DNA of 64,000 nt from NCBI GenBank assembly GCA_026874595.1, contig CM049306.1:18777019-18841018 (forward strand). The letters are read 5' to 3'. The number at the start of each line of letters is the position of its first letter. Positions within the stretch are counted from its first letter, which is position 1. The notes under the pieces were generated by a model. The model worked only from the letters and a program-made list of their open reading frames with translations, ran no database searches and was not told where the DNA came from. Made by a program: the position numbers and the translations under genes. Of this stretch, positions 1 to 13,347 are shown piece after piece. The DNA is from Sipunculus nudus. Taxonomy: Eukaryota; Annelida; Sipuncula; Golfingiida; Sipunculidae.

Positions 1-288
1 AGACTAACCCATCAGTCAACTTTACATAGTATGTCAGAGGACAACGCAAGGCAGAATGTATTACAGTTTATTTTCAATATAAGGTTACAGTTTTGAACGA
101 CAAGATCTTGGAATGCATCTTTTATAAATTTGTAAAATGGTGTATTTTGTATTTTTACTCCGAATTCTAGTCATAAATGAATTAAATTCAAAATATATAA
201 ATGCTATCCCCACGCTTCACAAGTTGAATGAAAATTGAATCAAAATAATTAGGTATTGTAAACTACGGTGGTTGATTAAAGACACAGA

Positions 289-391
289 TTTTTTTTTAGG
301 TAGAGATCTCGAGATAACATTTCGCCATAATATTTCGAGATCTCGACATAATATCTCGAGATCTCACAATAGAATTTTGCCTAAAAAATTA
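289..391. repeat. Palindromic ATCTCGAGAT foldback cluster
   Basis: A short foldback: the arm ending in TTTTTTAGG at 289-300 is mirrored by CCTAAAAAA at 380-388. Between them the self-complementary string GAGATCTCGAG recurs, and TCGAGATCTCGA at 335-346 is a perfect 12-bp palindrome. Further copies of the motif lie at 411-421 and 659-676. It looks like a degraded MITE or simple palindromic repeat. No target duplication or coding content is visible. Confidence 0.5.
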
Positions 392-3300
392 GGACACAGG
401 GGAAAAAATTATCTCGAGATTATATCACAGAAATTATTTTATTAAGTTCCTGTTAGAGTTGTAACAACCATTTCTTGCTTAGTTCTTGATAAGTTAAACT
501 CGAGAATACTTTTTTATAAATACTTTATAATGTTACCATATCTGTCAATATTATGTTTGAAAATCGTTTGCTAACATCTCTACCCAAGTGGAAAACAGCT
601 TCCACCGGGCGCGATCAGTGACATATATAAACATAGCACACGCTATCCGCCCCACGCTAGATCTCGAGAGATCTCTACAGCCACTTTAGTTGACTTAAGT
701 ATTTGAAGGGAAATGCAAAATAAAATAAGTAACATTCAGGTAAGGTCCCCAAAGAGACACCTGCGAGTGTTGTTGTAGCGTGGGTAACTTTTTTTAGGTA
801 TGAGATGATAACTCCCTTAATAATATTATAAGACGGTTAAAAACACCCACGCTATATGTGACCAAGCCAAATACAGCCGATATAGGGAGGCGTTTGTAGT
901 TTGAGATAGGTAGTCATTGTCATTGAATTGTGTGAACAGGATTCCCTGGTTTTTATTGATTGTTTTGTTTTTTTTTTTAATAGGGTATTTTAAAATGAGC
1001 TTTATTGCTATTCTCGTGTCCTCTTTCTTCATGAAATAGAACTGTGCCTGTACATACGGAACAAGAAACTTCGGATCTGCTTTCTGGTGACCAAATTTAC
1101 AGGCAGGACGGGCCGAGTACAACTCAATAATTAACCTATTTTCGCAGAGTCAGCTAAGTATATCACCGAAGGTTTTATTATCCAAAATCAATTTAGTCCT
1201 GTGAGTTTTTATGGAGTATCCGTGTATGGGAAGCTGACATGCTCAATCCGAGAGCCAATCACACAGATGCCATGCAGAAAGATCTCCGATCATGAGGGAT
1301 ATTGAACAATGTCGATAGTGATGTACTCTCAGACAATATAGGATTATCGGGCAAGCTAAAACGCTATCTGATGAAAAGACCTCGTTGAAAAAGCATCTAC
1401 ATCTGGGATGTCCTGCCATGTCACCAGCAATAGAATTCCATCTGTCACATCGAGTCAGCTGGACGCCACTACAACATGGAGGGTCGCGTGCACCTGGATC
1501 ACCACTTCAGGTCTTAATGGCAGTAACCTCGCGAGGCGTGAAAATGCAAATGGTACGTACCCTGGACCATTCACCGGGTAGTATTGATGCTGTAAACAGC
1601 AAATAATTCATCACACTGATAACTGATTGTTTATGTTAAAGGACACAGCTGAGGTGCTGTCTTTTCCTTCTAAGCTTTGCTTCATTAATGGTGCCCATTC
1701 ATTTACCAGGCATATCAGGTATACATGAGATACAGTGTAGTATCAACTGCCTAGATTACCATCTGAGAGGCATAACATTACAACTTAAAACAGTAAAATA
1801 AACTTGCACCGGCGAAATCAGTGGCTAGAAAGAAAACGTAAACACGGCGTTATGCACCACTATAATAAACAACGATGACAGCCAACAGTAAATGATTGTA
1901 AGTTATTTGTGATTAAATACAAGTACATCTTCTTCCCTTGATTGCAAGATTTTTCGCGAGCGCAATATCCTACTTCCGGTCAAGCAGTCTTGATATGTTT
2001 AACAGACACATGTGGACTGTATTTATCAACACACAGAACCAAAACAATATGTAAAACATGCGAAACAGTGGTTTCACCAGTGAACCTTTTGAATTCATCT
2101 AAAATGACCTGAGAGCGGAAGAAAATACACATTTTAGCAATTAGTGACTAAATCCTTTAATACGCACCAGGAATGCAACAGTCGGCAAACTTGCGTGTGT
2201 ATCAAGGAAATATTAAGGAATAAGAATATAGTTCTAAAACTATACAACCATCTGAGGAGCGTTGGATTATTACGAACGTAAGTAGACGAAGTATCAAGAA
2301 CTGGAGTTTAATGGTTCTGTAACGACAATCAGCCATATAATATTAATTCCGCCGCTGGATAATGTTCAAAGTAATTCAGGTCATTTGTCCGTTGGTACAT
2401 TTGATTTGCATTTTTATTCCAAACACAGGCATTATCTAATGGGCCTGGCTATCTGGTGAAATATTATAAAAGATTTTCGTTCGGGTTGGGCGTCCGACCA
2501 TCGATGAAATTAAAAATTATTTAACCGGAGAAGTGATATCGATAATCGATCACTGATATATGATATGTAATAATATAAGTATCAATAATTTTCATTACAA
2601 GAGAGAATGAAAATTATTCAAATTACCTCGTCCAGCTGCGGTTGAACAATAATAGAAGAAATATCGGGTTTTCTTGTTGAAGACAACAAAAAGATTCAGC
2701 TAAATGGAGTCGCCCATAATCGATCTTTTGATTTATCATAACATCCCTGTGACTCAGCGATATCGTTAAAGTTTTAGCTTTAATGTTTAATATCAAATTA
2801 TCATGCACGGCGCAATTTGACGTCATGACAGCCTGTGAACAGATTATTTTAATACAAGAGAATCTTGAAATCATGTCAAGTAACAGTTGTTGAAAAAGGA
2901 AATGTCAGCCCACAAAAAAGCGAAGTGACTTACTCATATAATCAGAGTACGAAGGGAAGCCACCGTGTGGAAAATTTCATTTAGAATTCACGGTCAAGGT
3001 TAAAATGATGGGTCAATGACCAAGTAAACCCCCATAGATAACACGCTTTCTTATATTCACAGGCTGTCACCGTAATGGCATGAGCTCTGTGTTTATAAAT
3101 GACAATAGTTTCGATGGTAGATCAAAGAGGTTATTAAAGATGACTACCCACACGGGGGAGGAAGATGTTCTCGACGCGAGATGCCAGATCGCCATCGTCC
3201 AGGCACGCTGCTCCATTATCCGGCCCTCGGGAATCTCTCCCGATTGCAGAGGTGTTTGTGGACGTCTCCCCGAGGAAATGCCCGATTGATAGTCCGGGAA

Positions 3301-6300
3301 TTTATTAACACAACCACTATCACATTTGTGCCAGATTAGCAATGTAGCTGATATAGAAATGTCTGGCGTGGACATCTAGAACAGGATCTTACTATTTTAT
3401 TCAATAAAGCGCCTCGTCCGAATACATTCACCAAGGCAAAACAATATTAATGAAATCGCCCCCTTGTCTAGACGTTCCTCTGTCCCGCCCCCCGTAATGT
3501 TTCGGGGATATCGGTTCAATAGACTTTGTTCAGCATGCTAACAGTTAAACTTACCAACCAAAAAACAGACATAGATGAAGACATAATCTCCTTAGAGCAG
3601 GTAATGATACTTGTTCCACAGAAGCGACTCTTCAGGAGTCACTCAGGATTTATCAAATATCAGTAAGATTTAAGGAAAAAATTAAGTAGCTGGCCTAGAA
3701 GTGTCCCGATATCGGTCAGTGACAACGAATATATGTTTAATTGTGAATGAATGACAAAGTGCTCATTTTTGCAACGTTTTACTAGCGCCGACATCATGTG
3801 CATATTATTATGAAGTAAAAATTTGATCAAAATATTTAAAACGAACAGCGAGGTAAAACGTTACGATTGTATTCAACAACTGATTTTTATGTCTATATCT
3901 GGGTCCTTATGATATTCATCTTAAATGTTGCTTTGCGGACTAAACATTCACACTCATGTTGTTGTTCTAAATCTGTAAGTAGATGATCAATATAATTATC
4001 AATGATTATCAATATATTTATTCCAAATTCTTTCTTTTAAACATTTCAGAACAGAAATGTATAGGAATTATGATTATGCTGTAACAATCAAGGATTTCCT
4101 CTCGATGGTACGTCCTTTTAGTCCCATGCAGACACGTCTAATTGGAGACGGCAGGGTTTCTCGTAGTGAAAATGAATCAGTTTTTTCGATGTTCATTTCT
4201 TGATAGTTTTTCACTATATTTTATAATTCTTTCACATGCTGTTCCTTTTTTTATGTTTTCCCTATCACTGTTCTCAAAAGTAATTTAGACTCTCCACGCA
4301 TACATCTCGGCAAGATGTAAGACCGAGGGACATGCTATGTCATTTCATCACTAACGGTTATGGGTTCTACATTGGTCGTAGATTTTCCGTAATCCCGCCA
4401 TTTAGAGACGAAATCATTGATTATATATAGTACTGCAAAATCATGAGCAATAGTTCTAGATAACAGTGATTCTCGAGGTTTGCTTAAAAGATTCACGTTC
4501 AGTATATTTACTAAAAAGGTGGCATTGAAAGATACCCTTTTCATACCATGCATGTAAAAGATGTGGTACTTGTCCCTGACAACACCAAAAGTTGACCAGT
4601 TTTGATCCTTCTTGTTCTTGATTTCAATACAGCTTCTGCTTCCACTACAAGGTCCTTTTCCCCGTCTTATTGGAGTAACAGTGGCCAAAATACCGCGAAA
4701 ATACCTTCAGTTTCCAACTTTCCTTCAAAAGACCTTTGTTGAAAGGTACATAATGACATGCCATGCTGAAACTTTCACAATAGGATCCATCATTTATACT
4801 TTACTCGCTAAAATATGCTGCCGTTCTTTCCTGAATGTTATGAATTTATGTCTATAGTCTCTGTTGAAACACCGGCCTTGAAGGCATTCTCAATTTATGA
4901 AGACACTCACATAGGAGCTTAAAATAAGGTAGTGCTATAATTCACAATTAAATTCCGGCATTGAGCAATGCTTCGATTGTCTTCAATATGAGGCAACGCA
5001 AACCCTTTTGGGGAAGCATAGTTCTCTAAAATATTGCCAAGACCACCTGATATTGCAAAGCGTTCCTTGCATGCATTTAATCTAGCAGAACGATGGCATT
5101 TCAGTTACAACTGCGAAGAGACCAGCTGCTTCCGATTGAAAATGATGCAATTCTCTTCCCTCTTGATTAGTTTCCCTTGTGGGAACTTTTTATCCTCTTT
5201 GACTGTTGCTTAATTCTCCGGAGTGTTTCCAGGAGTTCACAAGCGGGAGATGGATTGGGAAAAGAAATAATTTTCTTGAAGCGCAGTGAGAGACGGCTCT
5301 TTATTCACGCTCCTTCAGGATTCATCCTTTTCGATGCCGGAAGTAAGATATTCATTATTCCCTGGAAGACACTTGCCTATTTATAACTAAATAGATCTAA
5401 GGTCTTTAAACTCGGAATGGATAATGTGGTCCCTTGGGGCGTAAATACCATCCTGATAAGGTCCACAAAGATGCATAAATCTGTCTTTTTGTTAGAAGAT
5501 GAAATCATTTTAGTGCTTCTCGGGAAGGAATATTTATGATAGGAATATTTTCAATTTACATCTTTTTTTAATTCTTATTTACATTTTCAATTTAGCAAAT
5601 TTTAAATTCTCAGATTTTTTTTAGAATTTCACTTTTTGCAAATTATTAAATTATTTTATTTCCATCATTATTTGTAATGTTTAGACATGAAAATTTAGGT
5701 CGGATTTACGCAGATTTATACAGAATGTGTATTGATTGTTTTGGAAAATATATGGTTTAACCAAATAAAAAAAAACTTGCATGACCACTCCGAAATGTCA
5801 AATTTCTGATCATGAAAATAGTTTTAAAATAGTTTTATTTGAAATAAGTAAAAAGATAAGATTAAAATGCCCTCCTGCCCCCCCCCCCTTCTGAGAAAAG
5901 ACAAGTGATTGACTTTACATTTACTGCCAAGGAGCAAGGTGCCTTTCTCTGGCTCTAATGTGACGCGTCTTTAGCCCTCGCTGATATAAACTACGATAAA
6001 ATGGCACGTCTTAATTTCGTGGTCCATCGCCCAGACTATAGACAGTAAACGCCTTGGCCATCCAACCAATTCTGATGAATACCACGTGGCATGTCTTGTC
6101 ACGGATCCCGAGCGCGTCTTTCTGGAGCCTCGTTCTCGCTGAAAATACCCAAGGCATCACGTGATCTGTGATGTCTGGGAAACAATTAGGCTTTCGCTTT
6201 TTACATTTCTCTGTTGTTCCTGTAAGAGGTTGTCTTATATTGCTTAACTTAATAGTATAGGGCTTTTATTAAGGCCGAAGTCTATTTATGGGACCATAAA

Positions 6301-6520
6301 ATTAGGCTACACTGATTTAATCAGTGTATTGCCTAGAGAAGACCATTGGCTGAACGATTCTATTCAACTATAGCTCTCAGCGTGCTCTTCTGCTAAAATG
6401 AGACATAAAAATCGAGTTAGACGGCCAGTTCAGGAAGGGAAATTGCTTACCAGGTAGGTAAAACTTACTGAATGCCGGGGATGGACATCAGGAGTGGAGC
6501 CTGCAAGGACTCTTTCTTGT
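392..6520. other. Mostly unique sequence, no confident gene
   Basis: No ORF here has a recognisable family signature, and repeat copies shared with the rest of the window are rare. Two stretches are richer in GC than their surroundings and look exon-like without being assignable: about 1373-1555 on the plus strand, open in two frames with a good splice donor-like GTACGTAC, and about 3120-3290, open on both strands. A C-run lies at about 5877-5888. The stretch could be intergenic or part of a long intron of a gene outside the window. Confidence 0.4.
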
Positions 6521-6584
6521 ACACACACACACACACGCACGCACCATCCTTCAAACACATCACACACACACACACACACACAAG
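6521..6584. repeat. (CA)n microsatellite, interrupted
   Basis: Two CA tracts at 6521-6540 and 6560-6582 are separated by unrelated sequence, immediately before the 5' tip of the repeat element that starts at about 6593. Confidence 0.85.
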
Positions 6585-6592
6585 ACACACTT

Positions 6593-8009
6593 AACAATTG
6601 ACCCATGGGTCATGACGCTCAGCTGACTGGGAAGAGATTCCCAAAAGGAAATTTTATCATCTGAATGGTAGTATATACACATTCAACTGAAGCATCAAAC
6701 AGATTAACCAACAGGCCAAGATTGTGTCTGTATTTATATATCTCAAAAATAGAGAAAAAATGCGTAAACTTTAAAAAAAATACAGGCGGCTCCACCAGTC
6801 TGCAGAAACTAATAAAAAAATTAATCGTCAATATCCATGCAAAGAATCATGGTGATCTCTGCATTAGTTGTTCAGATACTTCAGCTTTTGTATCAAACTG
6901 TCCATTATTCTGAGGGATAATTCGGAGTCCTATAGCCTGAAGGATATGGGAAACAGAGACCTGATTTCAGGTTTACACAGACACTTTTCATGGACCCCCT
7001 TGCATGACAAGAATGAAGATTCTAGGTCCAGAAAAATTTGAAAAAAATAGAGGTGGCGCACCCAGTCTGCAGAAACTGATGGAACACCTCATGATCAATA
7101 TGTTTGCCAAAAATCAGTGTTGTAGTTATTGAGATACCGCAGTTTTTGTATCAAATTTTCATTATTCTAGGGGGGATTTTGGAGCCATACAGCTTAAAGG
7201 ATATGGGTAACAGAGACCCAATTTCAGGTTTCCATGGAGACTTTCATGGGTCTCCCTGTGTGTCTAGAATGAAGATTCTAGGTCCAGTTGTTATGATTTG
7301 TGCCCTGTTAACAGAAGTTCATATCTTTAAAGGTCTCAAAAATAGAGAAAAAAATCGTTAAAAAACCCGAACAAATACAGATGGTGCCACCAGTCTGCAG
7401 AAACTGATGAAACACTCAATGATCAATATCCATGCAAACAATTATGGTGATCTCTGCATAAGTTGTTCAGATACTTCAGCTTTTGTATCAAATTTTCCAT
7501 TATTCTGAGCTGCACTTTGGAGTGCCATAGCTCGAAGGATATTGGTAACAGAGACTTAATTTCTGGTTTCAATGGAGAATTTTTATAGGTCTTTAAAGGT
7601 CTCAAAAATAGAGAAAAAAATCGTTAAAAAAACCGAACAAATACAGGTGGCGCCGCCAGTCTGCGGGAACTGATGAAACACTCCATGATCAATATGTATG
7701 CCAAAAATCATGACCATCAGTGATGTAGTTAATGAGATATCGAAGTTTTTGTATGAAATTTTTTACTATTCTGGGGGGGGGGGGGGGGTATTTGGGGCCC
7801 TATAGCTCGAAGGATATGGGCAACAGAGACCTAATTTCTGGTTTCAAAGGAGATTTTTCATCGACCTCTCAGAATGTCAAGTTACAAGATTCTAGGTCCA
7901 TCGGTTACGATTTGTGCCTGGTTAACGGACAGACGGACAGACAGACAGACGGACGAAGGACAAAGAGTGATCGCTATAGCTCAGCATGATTGAAAGTCAG
8001 CTGAGCTAA
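6593..8009 (+). mobile_element. Family 1 hairpin element, copy a
   Basis: The 5' end reads AACAATTGACCCATGGGTCAT, containing the 12-bp perfect palindrome GACCCATGGGTC, followed by GCTCAGCTGA. The 3' end has a (GGAC/AGAC)n tract (about 7928-7955) and finishes with the inverted partner TCAGCTGAGC then CTAAAA. The interior consists of four related units of roughly 260-340 bp, each restarting at a phrase like CAGTCTGCAGAAACTGAT (about 6795, 7055, 7390 and 7655), plus a 16-G run at 7773-7788. No coding capacity is evident, so the copy is non-autonomous. End structure resembles non-autonomous Helitron-type elements, but the class is inferred. Confidence 0.65.
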
Positions 8010-8509
8010 AAATAATAAAGTGCACTATCATTAGAAAAGGACCCGCGCTTCTCACAGGCCTGTCCCGCAAGAAAATACAACTTGGACTATTAAATCTAAG
8101 TCTGTTCTTCCCTCTTTGTTCTGGCAAAATTAGCACTCTATTCATAGAGGGGAGCTAGTATACATGGAATGGATTAATCATAAATGTGAACAATATGGAA
8201 GTCCCATGGTTCTATCAGTGATCTCGAAGTAATTTAGAACAATATTTGCGACGCTTGAGATTACCGTGCATACCATTTTCGTATGAGATATCTTCATCCG
8301 TCGTTAAGTAACCTTGCTCTACCAGGCTGCTCTGTCTGCTATATTATGAAGTATGATTATGATACACCTTGTAGGTAGTAAACAGTGCACAGCAGTCACA
8401 GCCAGGGATTCACCTGCCTCATCGTTGATTTTGTTTGGTGATTTCTGACTTGCTCTTGGCACGTGTAAATGAATTGTAGGTAATTCCTGCTAAGGAAAGT
8501 TCTTATTAT

Positions 8510-8852
8510 CAAGGGCGTAGCCAAGGGGGGCATCCCTGCGCCCTCCCCCCCCCCCCCCCCCCACCGAGTACTCCCCATACTCCCGAAATTTCACCAAGAC
8601 AAATAATGATTAAATTTTCAAAAAAACATTCATAAAATTCTCGAACCGGTATCCTGGATTTTTACTTTTTACAATATAAAGCAATGCACATGCAGTAATT
8701 ATTATATTGTTTATTGATAATTCTACATTGTATTAGGTTTGATCCTGGTGATTTTTTTTTTATATTTTATCATCTTGTACAACTGATATTTCTAATTCGA
8801 ATTAAAACATGATCTTTTTACACACACACACACACGCATATATATATATATA

Positions 8853-8931
<79 letters not shown>

Positions 8932-8998
8932 CTAGCTTTGTTTCCTTTATCCCAAATATTTTTCGGCCCCTTCTCCCCCAGTCCTGGCTACGCCCCTG
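8510..8998. mobile_element. MITE with inverted GGGCGTAGCCA termini
   Basis: The left end CAAGGGCGTAGCCA (8510-8523) is the imperfect inverted copy of TGGCTACGCCCCTG ending at 8998. Both ends run inward into G-rich (left) and C-rich (right) sequence, including an 18-C run at 8545-8562, and the interior carries a long CA/TA microsatellite. The terminus resembles hAT-type MITEs with CAGGGGCG ends, but a clean 8-bp target duplication was not found. Confidence 0.55.
8820..8930. repeat. (CA)n/(TA)n compound microsatellite
   Basis: A CA tract is followed by an almost uninterrupted TA tract of nearly 100 bp inside the MITE at 8510-8998. The ORFs crossing it encode only alternating Tyr-Ile and are not genes. 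Confidence 0.95.
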
Positions 8999-11347
8999 GT
9001 TATGCCCCTTTGACGGATATATGAACTTGTTTTTCCAGCTGTTGGTAATAAAGATACCCATTCACAAGTTAACAAAGGGACCTCAGGTGGTTGATTGTTC
9101 ATTAGTTATTGTGTTATTGTGAGAGCATGTGACGCCATCTTTTATCATTTGCAAAACTCGACGAGGTTATCATTATTAAATACACGTAGAATATCGAAAC
9201 AGATTCTTGAAGTGGTTCACACGCCGTGTATAAACAATTAAGGACGTATGTATCCCAGAATTAAATAACTTTTAAGCATTTATATGTTTGATCAAATTAT
9301 CTATACAAAAGAGCTGATCTAAAAACGGCCATTAACATATTTGCTAAACACCGTCCGTTATCTGAAGGAATCGAGCGTTCGCGATCCACTTATAATTGGT
9401 TGTTCATAATTCAGACATAGGTGGCAGGGCGACCTGGTGTGGCAGGGTCATTGTTCCCGGTGGTGCGTACGTGCTTGTGTGTGCTCGCACACACAGTTTA
9501 TACTTAATAGCTCTTCTAAGTACAGTATACACATATCTAAACTTTTCTAGCCAAGTCTAATAGTATAGCTTCTCGATAAGTTTAAATTGTATACGAAATG
9601 GGCAAATGATCATGCTGGAAGGAGAATTTAGATAGTCAAACACTGTCAGGTTGATATCCGCCATGTCTACCACGTACAATCGGCGAGGGCGGATCAATTG
9701 GGTTTAGGGGTTTAACCCCTTCTCGGTGAACAATTATTCTTTTTTGGCACCGTTTCCCCATTTTTGACGGCTAACCACTCCCCCCCCCCCCTTTCTCGAG
9801 TCTTTTTTTCCTCGTAGTAAATTGTAACTCCCCAAACTCCCCAAAAAAAATCTTGGATAATCCTTTGAGGGAGTGCGTTTTGATGGTTTGCAGTAAAACT
9901 CGTGGGGTTATATATAGGGGCGTGAGTAACAGAGTATGAACTGCACTTTTATCTTTTTTTTCCATGTTATCAAGCATAATTTACAAAGAAGGTTCTTGAG
10001 CTACAAAGACCAAAGTTCTCTGACCTTGTCAGAGCCTTCAACCTTTAAGAGATACCGACAGGTTATTCGTTGGCAATGCACCATCTAAGAAAAGATACGA
10101 CGTGAGGACGGCGTCCCGTTATTTATACTGAACTTGAGAAACGCAATAAACACTATTTAATAAATACCAAAGACACATACAAAATTCAAAATTACCAACA
10201 ATGAGACAAATATTCTTTGGAAGGAAAAAAAGAAGAGAAATCTTGAGATTGCCACCCTATTATAGAAGATGAAATGATAAAAAAGGGCCAAGTAAGGCAA
10301 CAGAGAAAATGAATTCTTATTTAAGTCTTCTCTTCCATCCCAGTCCCATTAAGCTAAAATCATTTTGTTCACAATTAAGGACATGAAAAATAGTACATTA
10401 TGAGGAATTCATAATTTACCTCAAATGAAATTCCCCCATGAGAGATGAAAGTGAAACCAAAGAAAATTCATAGAAAAATGCTAGTAGTAAAGTCCTAGCC
10501 ATAGTCACAAGAGAATAGCCAAGAGAATGAATAATATATGTGGTGTATGTGATGTTACTCGAAAGTCACTCCAAAACATGGATTGCTCAAAGATCCTAAT
10601 TTAAAGATGAAAGTCTGGGTGTAAAACACAACACAACGGACCGCAAAGTTAATATTCTTTCCAATTAAATCTGCTCTATGTTGTTCCAACATGAAAATCT
10701 TATCCCCTGACTACTATTTTTAATTTGAAAAAATATCGAGAACCAGAGGCGGCAGTGGGAGCCTACCTGGCTACCACCGCCTGGATCTTGAAGCCAGCTG
10801 TTCACATTTTTTTATTTATAGATGTTATGTGATTTCTGCTTGCTCTGATTGCGTTTTAATGGACTTTAATTAAAGAGCCTATGGCGAGTTCATGAGCTTT
10901 TTTCCAGCTTTTAGTAAACAAGGTCACATGTGCCGATGTGACATAAAGGAAATAGAAAAACCATGGGAGCACAGGTGGTAGATCGCACACTAGCTGTGGT
11001 TGGGGAGAGCATGTGGAGCGAACCATCTTTTGCAAACACCTGGTTCTTATTCATTTAAGTTATTGTTAGAATCAGTGTCAGTTTTGCCCCCCCCCCCCCC
11101 CCACCCACCCTCTTCCCGATATAAAAATATGGGTATAAACAAAACGGCCAACCTCTGAACAAGTCACACTAATGGATTTGGGCACAGTGGGAGGCCGGGA
11201 CTACTTGTCTCAATAGTCAAACTTCAAAATCTTTTTTTTTAAGATTCCAAGGAAACACCTTCTGTTTACATATCACATGCTCATGCGTGTAAAGTAAGTC
11301 CTTACCACAAAAAAAAAAACCCAAGTTATGTAATTTGCCTTGAAACA
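8999..11347. other. No gene recognised
   Basis: AT-rich sequence with scattered homopolymers, such as a C-run at about 9779-9791 and another near 11087-11102. No conserved domain, splice-bounded exon or structured repeat could be supported here. Confidence 0.4.
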
Positions 11348-11355
11348 GAACTTAT

Positions 11356-11450
11356 CAGTAGCGTCAATTTTTCTCTCAGGGTGGGGGGGGATGACTTTGT
11401 ATATTTAAATACACACATATACCTTTTTCATCGTCTCTGAGTGACATATT

Positions 11451-11501
<51 letters not shown>

Positions 11502-11764
11502 ATAATAAATCATATTTCAAATAATTATAATATTGTAATAAAAAAATAAGTTATTTTGTAATTCTAAGCAAGGTTTAGATATAATTCTTTTTAGTAATGG
11601 ATCCAAAGTCTTTAAATCTATTAATTAATATATTTCATTTGCAATATTATAATATTATTCTCTGAAAAGTGGGGGGGGGGGGGATGATAACATTGGCCAT
11701 CCCCCCTTGCCTAAAAGTGGGGGGTATATATACCCCCCATCCCCCCCCTATATTGACGCCCCTG
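11356..11764. mobile_element. hAT-type MITE with 8-bp target duplication
   Basis: The termini CAGTAGCGTCAAT (11356-11368) and ATTGACGCCCCTG (11752-11764) are inverted copies of CAG(T/G)(A/G)GCGTCAAT. A perfect 8-bp direct repeat GAACTTAT flanks the element at 11348-11355 and 11765-11772, the expected hAT-superfamily target-site duplication length. Both ends run into G-rich/C-rich tracts, and the interior holds a (TA)n run at about 11455-11498 and AT-rich filler. There is no transposase ORF, so it is non-autonomous. Confidence 0.8.
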
Positions 11765-12143
11765 GAACTTATCCAACACACTTGAACGGTCTACATTGTC
11801 CTCATCACTACACTTGTATCTCACAATCCCTAAACAGCAGAGTCGTTCTCTTGTGGGTCCGAGTCTGCGCATGCAGTGAGTGTGTAAGGAATGGCCCCAC
11901 AATGGCAAAAAAATATATGAATTTAAAATATATTATGAGGATCCAGATTACCGCAGGTACTTCTGAAACTATCAATGTGTAACTCTATCCCTCAACGAAA
12001 TTTCATGGAACTGTATGGAACGGTCCCAAGGCCGCGTGAGAGTCGGTCGAGAATTCTTTTGCAGTCAGACGGGATGTGAAATGTAGATTTGCACCAGACG
12101 CATTTTATACCGCGTTAGGACGAGTATTGGTACTAGGAGATGG

Positions 12144-12400
12144 TGTGTATTTAGCCGAGGAGGGCGTTAGAAGTTTTTCTGGACGGTGTTTTTGTGAAAT
12201 CAGAGTTAGTTAGCGGCGGGCGAAAGCCAAAGAACTGTTGAAGAATTGCCAGTGTATTGTAAGATTGGCGGAGAAGGCCAATTCTGGGACGAGACAATAA
12301 TAAACCTGTTTTGTGGAACCTCTAGACGTTGAGGGACTCTTCTGGATTTCTGCATAAAAGTTCCCGGGAAATATGTGTCCGCTGCGTGTGTGGTGTGACA
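12144..12400 (+). mobile_element. Possible solo LTR
   Basis: A GC-richer block begins TGTG and ends TGACA, contains AATAAA at 12299-12304, and is flanked by GATGG and TATGG (four of five bases identical). These are weak signs of a solitary retrotransposon LTR. No internal gag-pol, primer-binding site or second LTR is in the window, and the true 5' border could lie further left (sequence from about 12000 has similar composition). An unrelated conserved segment is also possible. Confidence 0.25.
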
Positions 12401-12735
12401 TATGGCCATATATTTAATTTCTGAGAACTAAATTACATAAACACATTTGTTTATGAAATGTATCCATTCATATTATACTTCGGCCCATTGCCATTTTATT
12501 TATAGCATCATTAAATGGGTTCAGGTCACAATTTTCATTGATTACACAGTGCAAATGCAATATATACATAATTGGTTTGTTTCAACATGCTTTTTATATT
12601 TATTTTATTCTCATTTGAAAATGAATTTTTTTAGTTTTTGCATCAATTCAAATCAGTTAATAAATTAAATCTGTCATTATACTTCATATTCATAAGTTCC
12701 AAGTGGGTATATTTACATCCATATACCAGTCACTT

Positions 12736-13347
12736 AATACGGGATATCGCTAATAACGATACTCTCATGTGTGGAGGCAGTAAATGACTGCCTGCTTGAA
12801 AAACTGCAGGCAAACAACTAGTGCCCCTTAGCGTCCAGCCTGACCAGCACATTCATTCAACACAGCAGTGTGGGCACTGGATATAGTGTTTTTAATTGCC
12901 GATCATCCTGATACTTATTATTCATCATATTTATTTTGCTGTGTGAAACCATAATACAAAACATGAAAAGACATAAAAAAAAATTCTGCATTCGGCACGG
13001 TTTGCATTAAAATTTGATCTTGAATCTACTGCCTAGTAGCGGATGATATAAGGGAAACGTACACAGGGTCTTTAGTTATTGATAAACGTCATATTTTGCA
13101 AATTTCCTTGAATTATGATACATTATGGAACGAAACAATTGTAACCTCGTATTTATTCAGTGATCATATAAATAAAAGAGATTCAATGGTGCGTAAAAGC
13201 TAACAAAATGGGGACTGTCAGTTTCTTCACTGTTTATGAGTGACCGGCTGAATCCCGCTTGCCTGCACAAACAAGCTTCCGGCTGCGCCAGCCAGTCGTT
13301 TTTAGCCTCCATCTACACGAGGAGCTGCATTAGCGATATCCCGTATT
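12736..13347. mobile_element. TIR element (MITE), 19-bp perfect termini
   Basis: The 19-bp string AATACGGGATATCGCTAAT at 12736-12754 occurs as its exact reverse complement at 13329-13347. The interior has no coding capacity. Sub-terminal segments are also loosely complementary (CTGCCTGC near 12789 and GCCTGCAC near 13260). Flanks suggest at most a short or imperfect target duplication (TTAA on the left against TTGA on the right), so the superfamily is uncertain. Confidence 0.75.

Noticed and set aside
8858-9061. 67-residue minus-strand ORF with Tyr-Ile repeats
   Set aside because: It is the translation of a (TA)n microsatellite and MITE end, not a gene.
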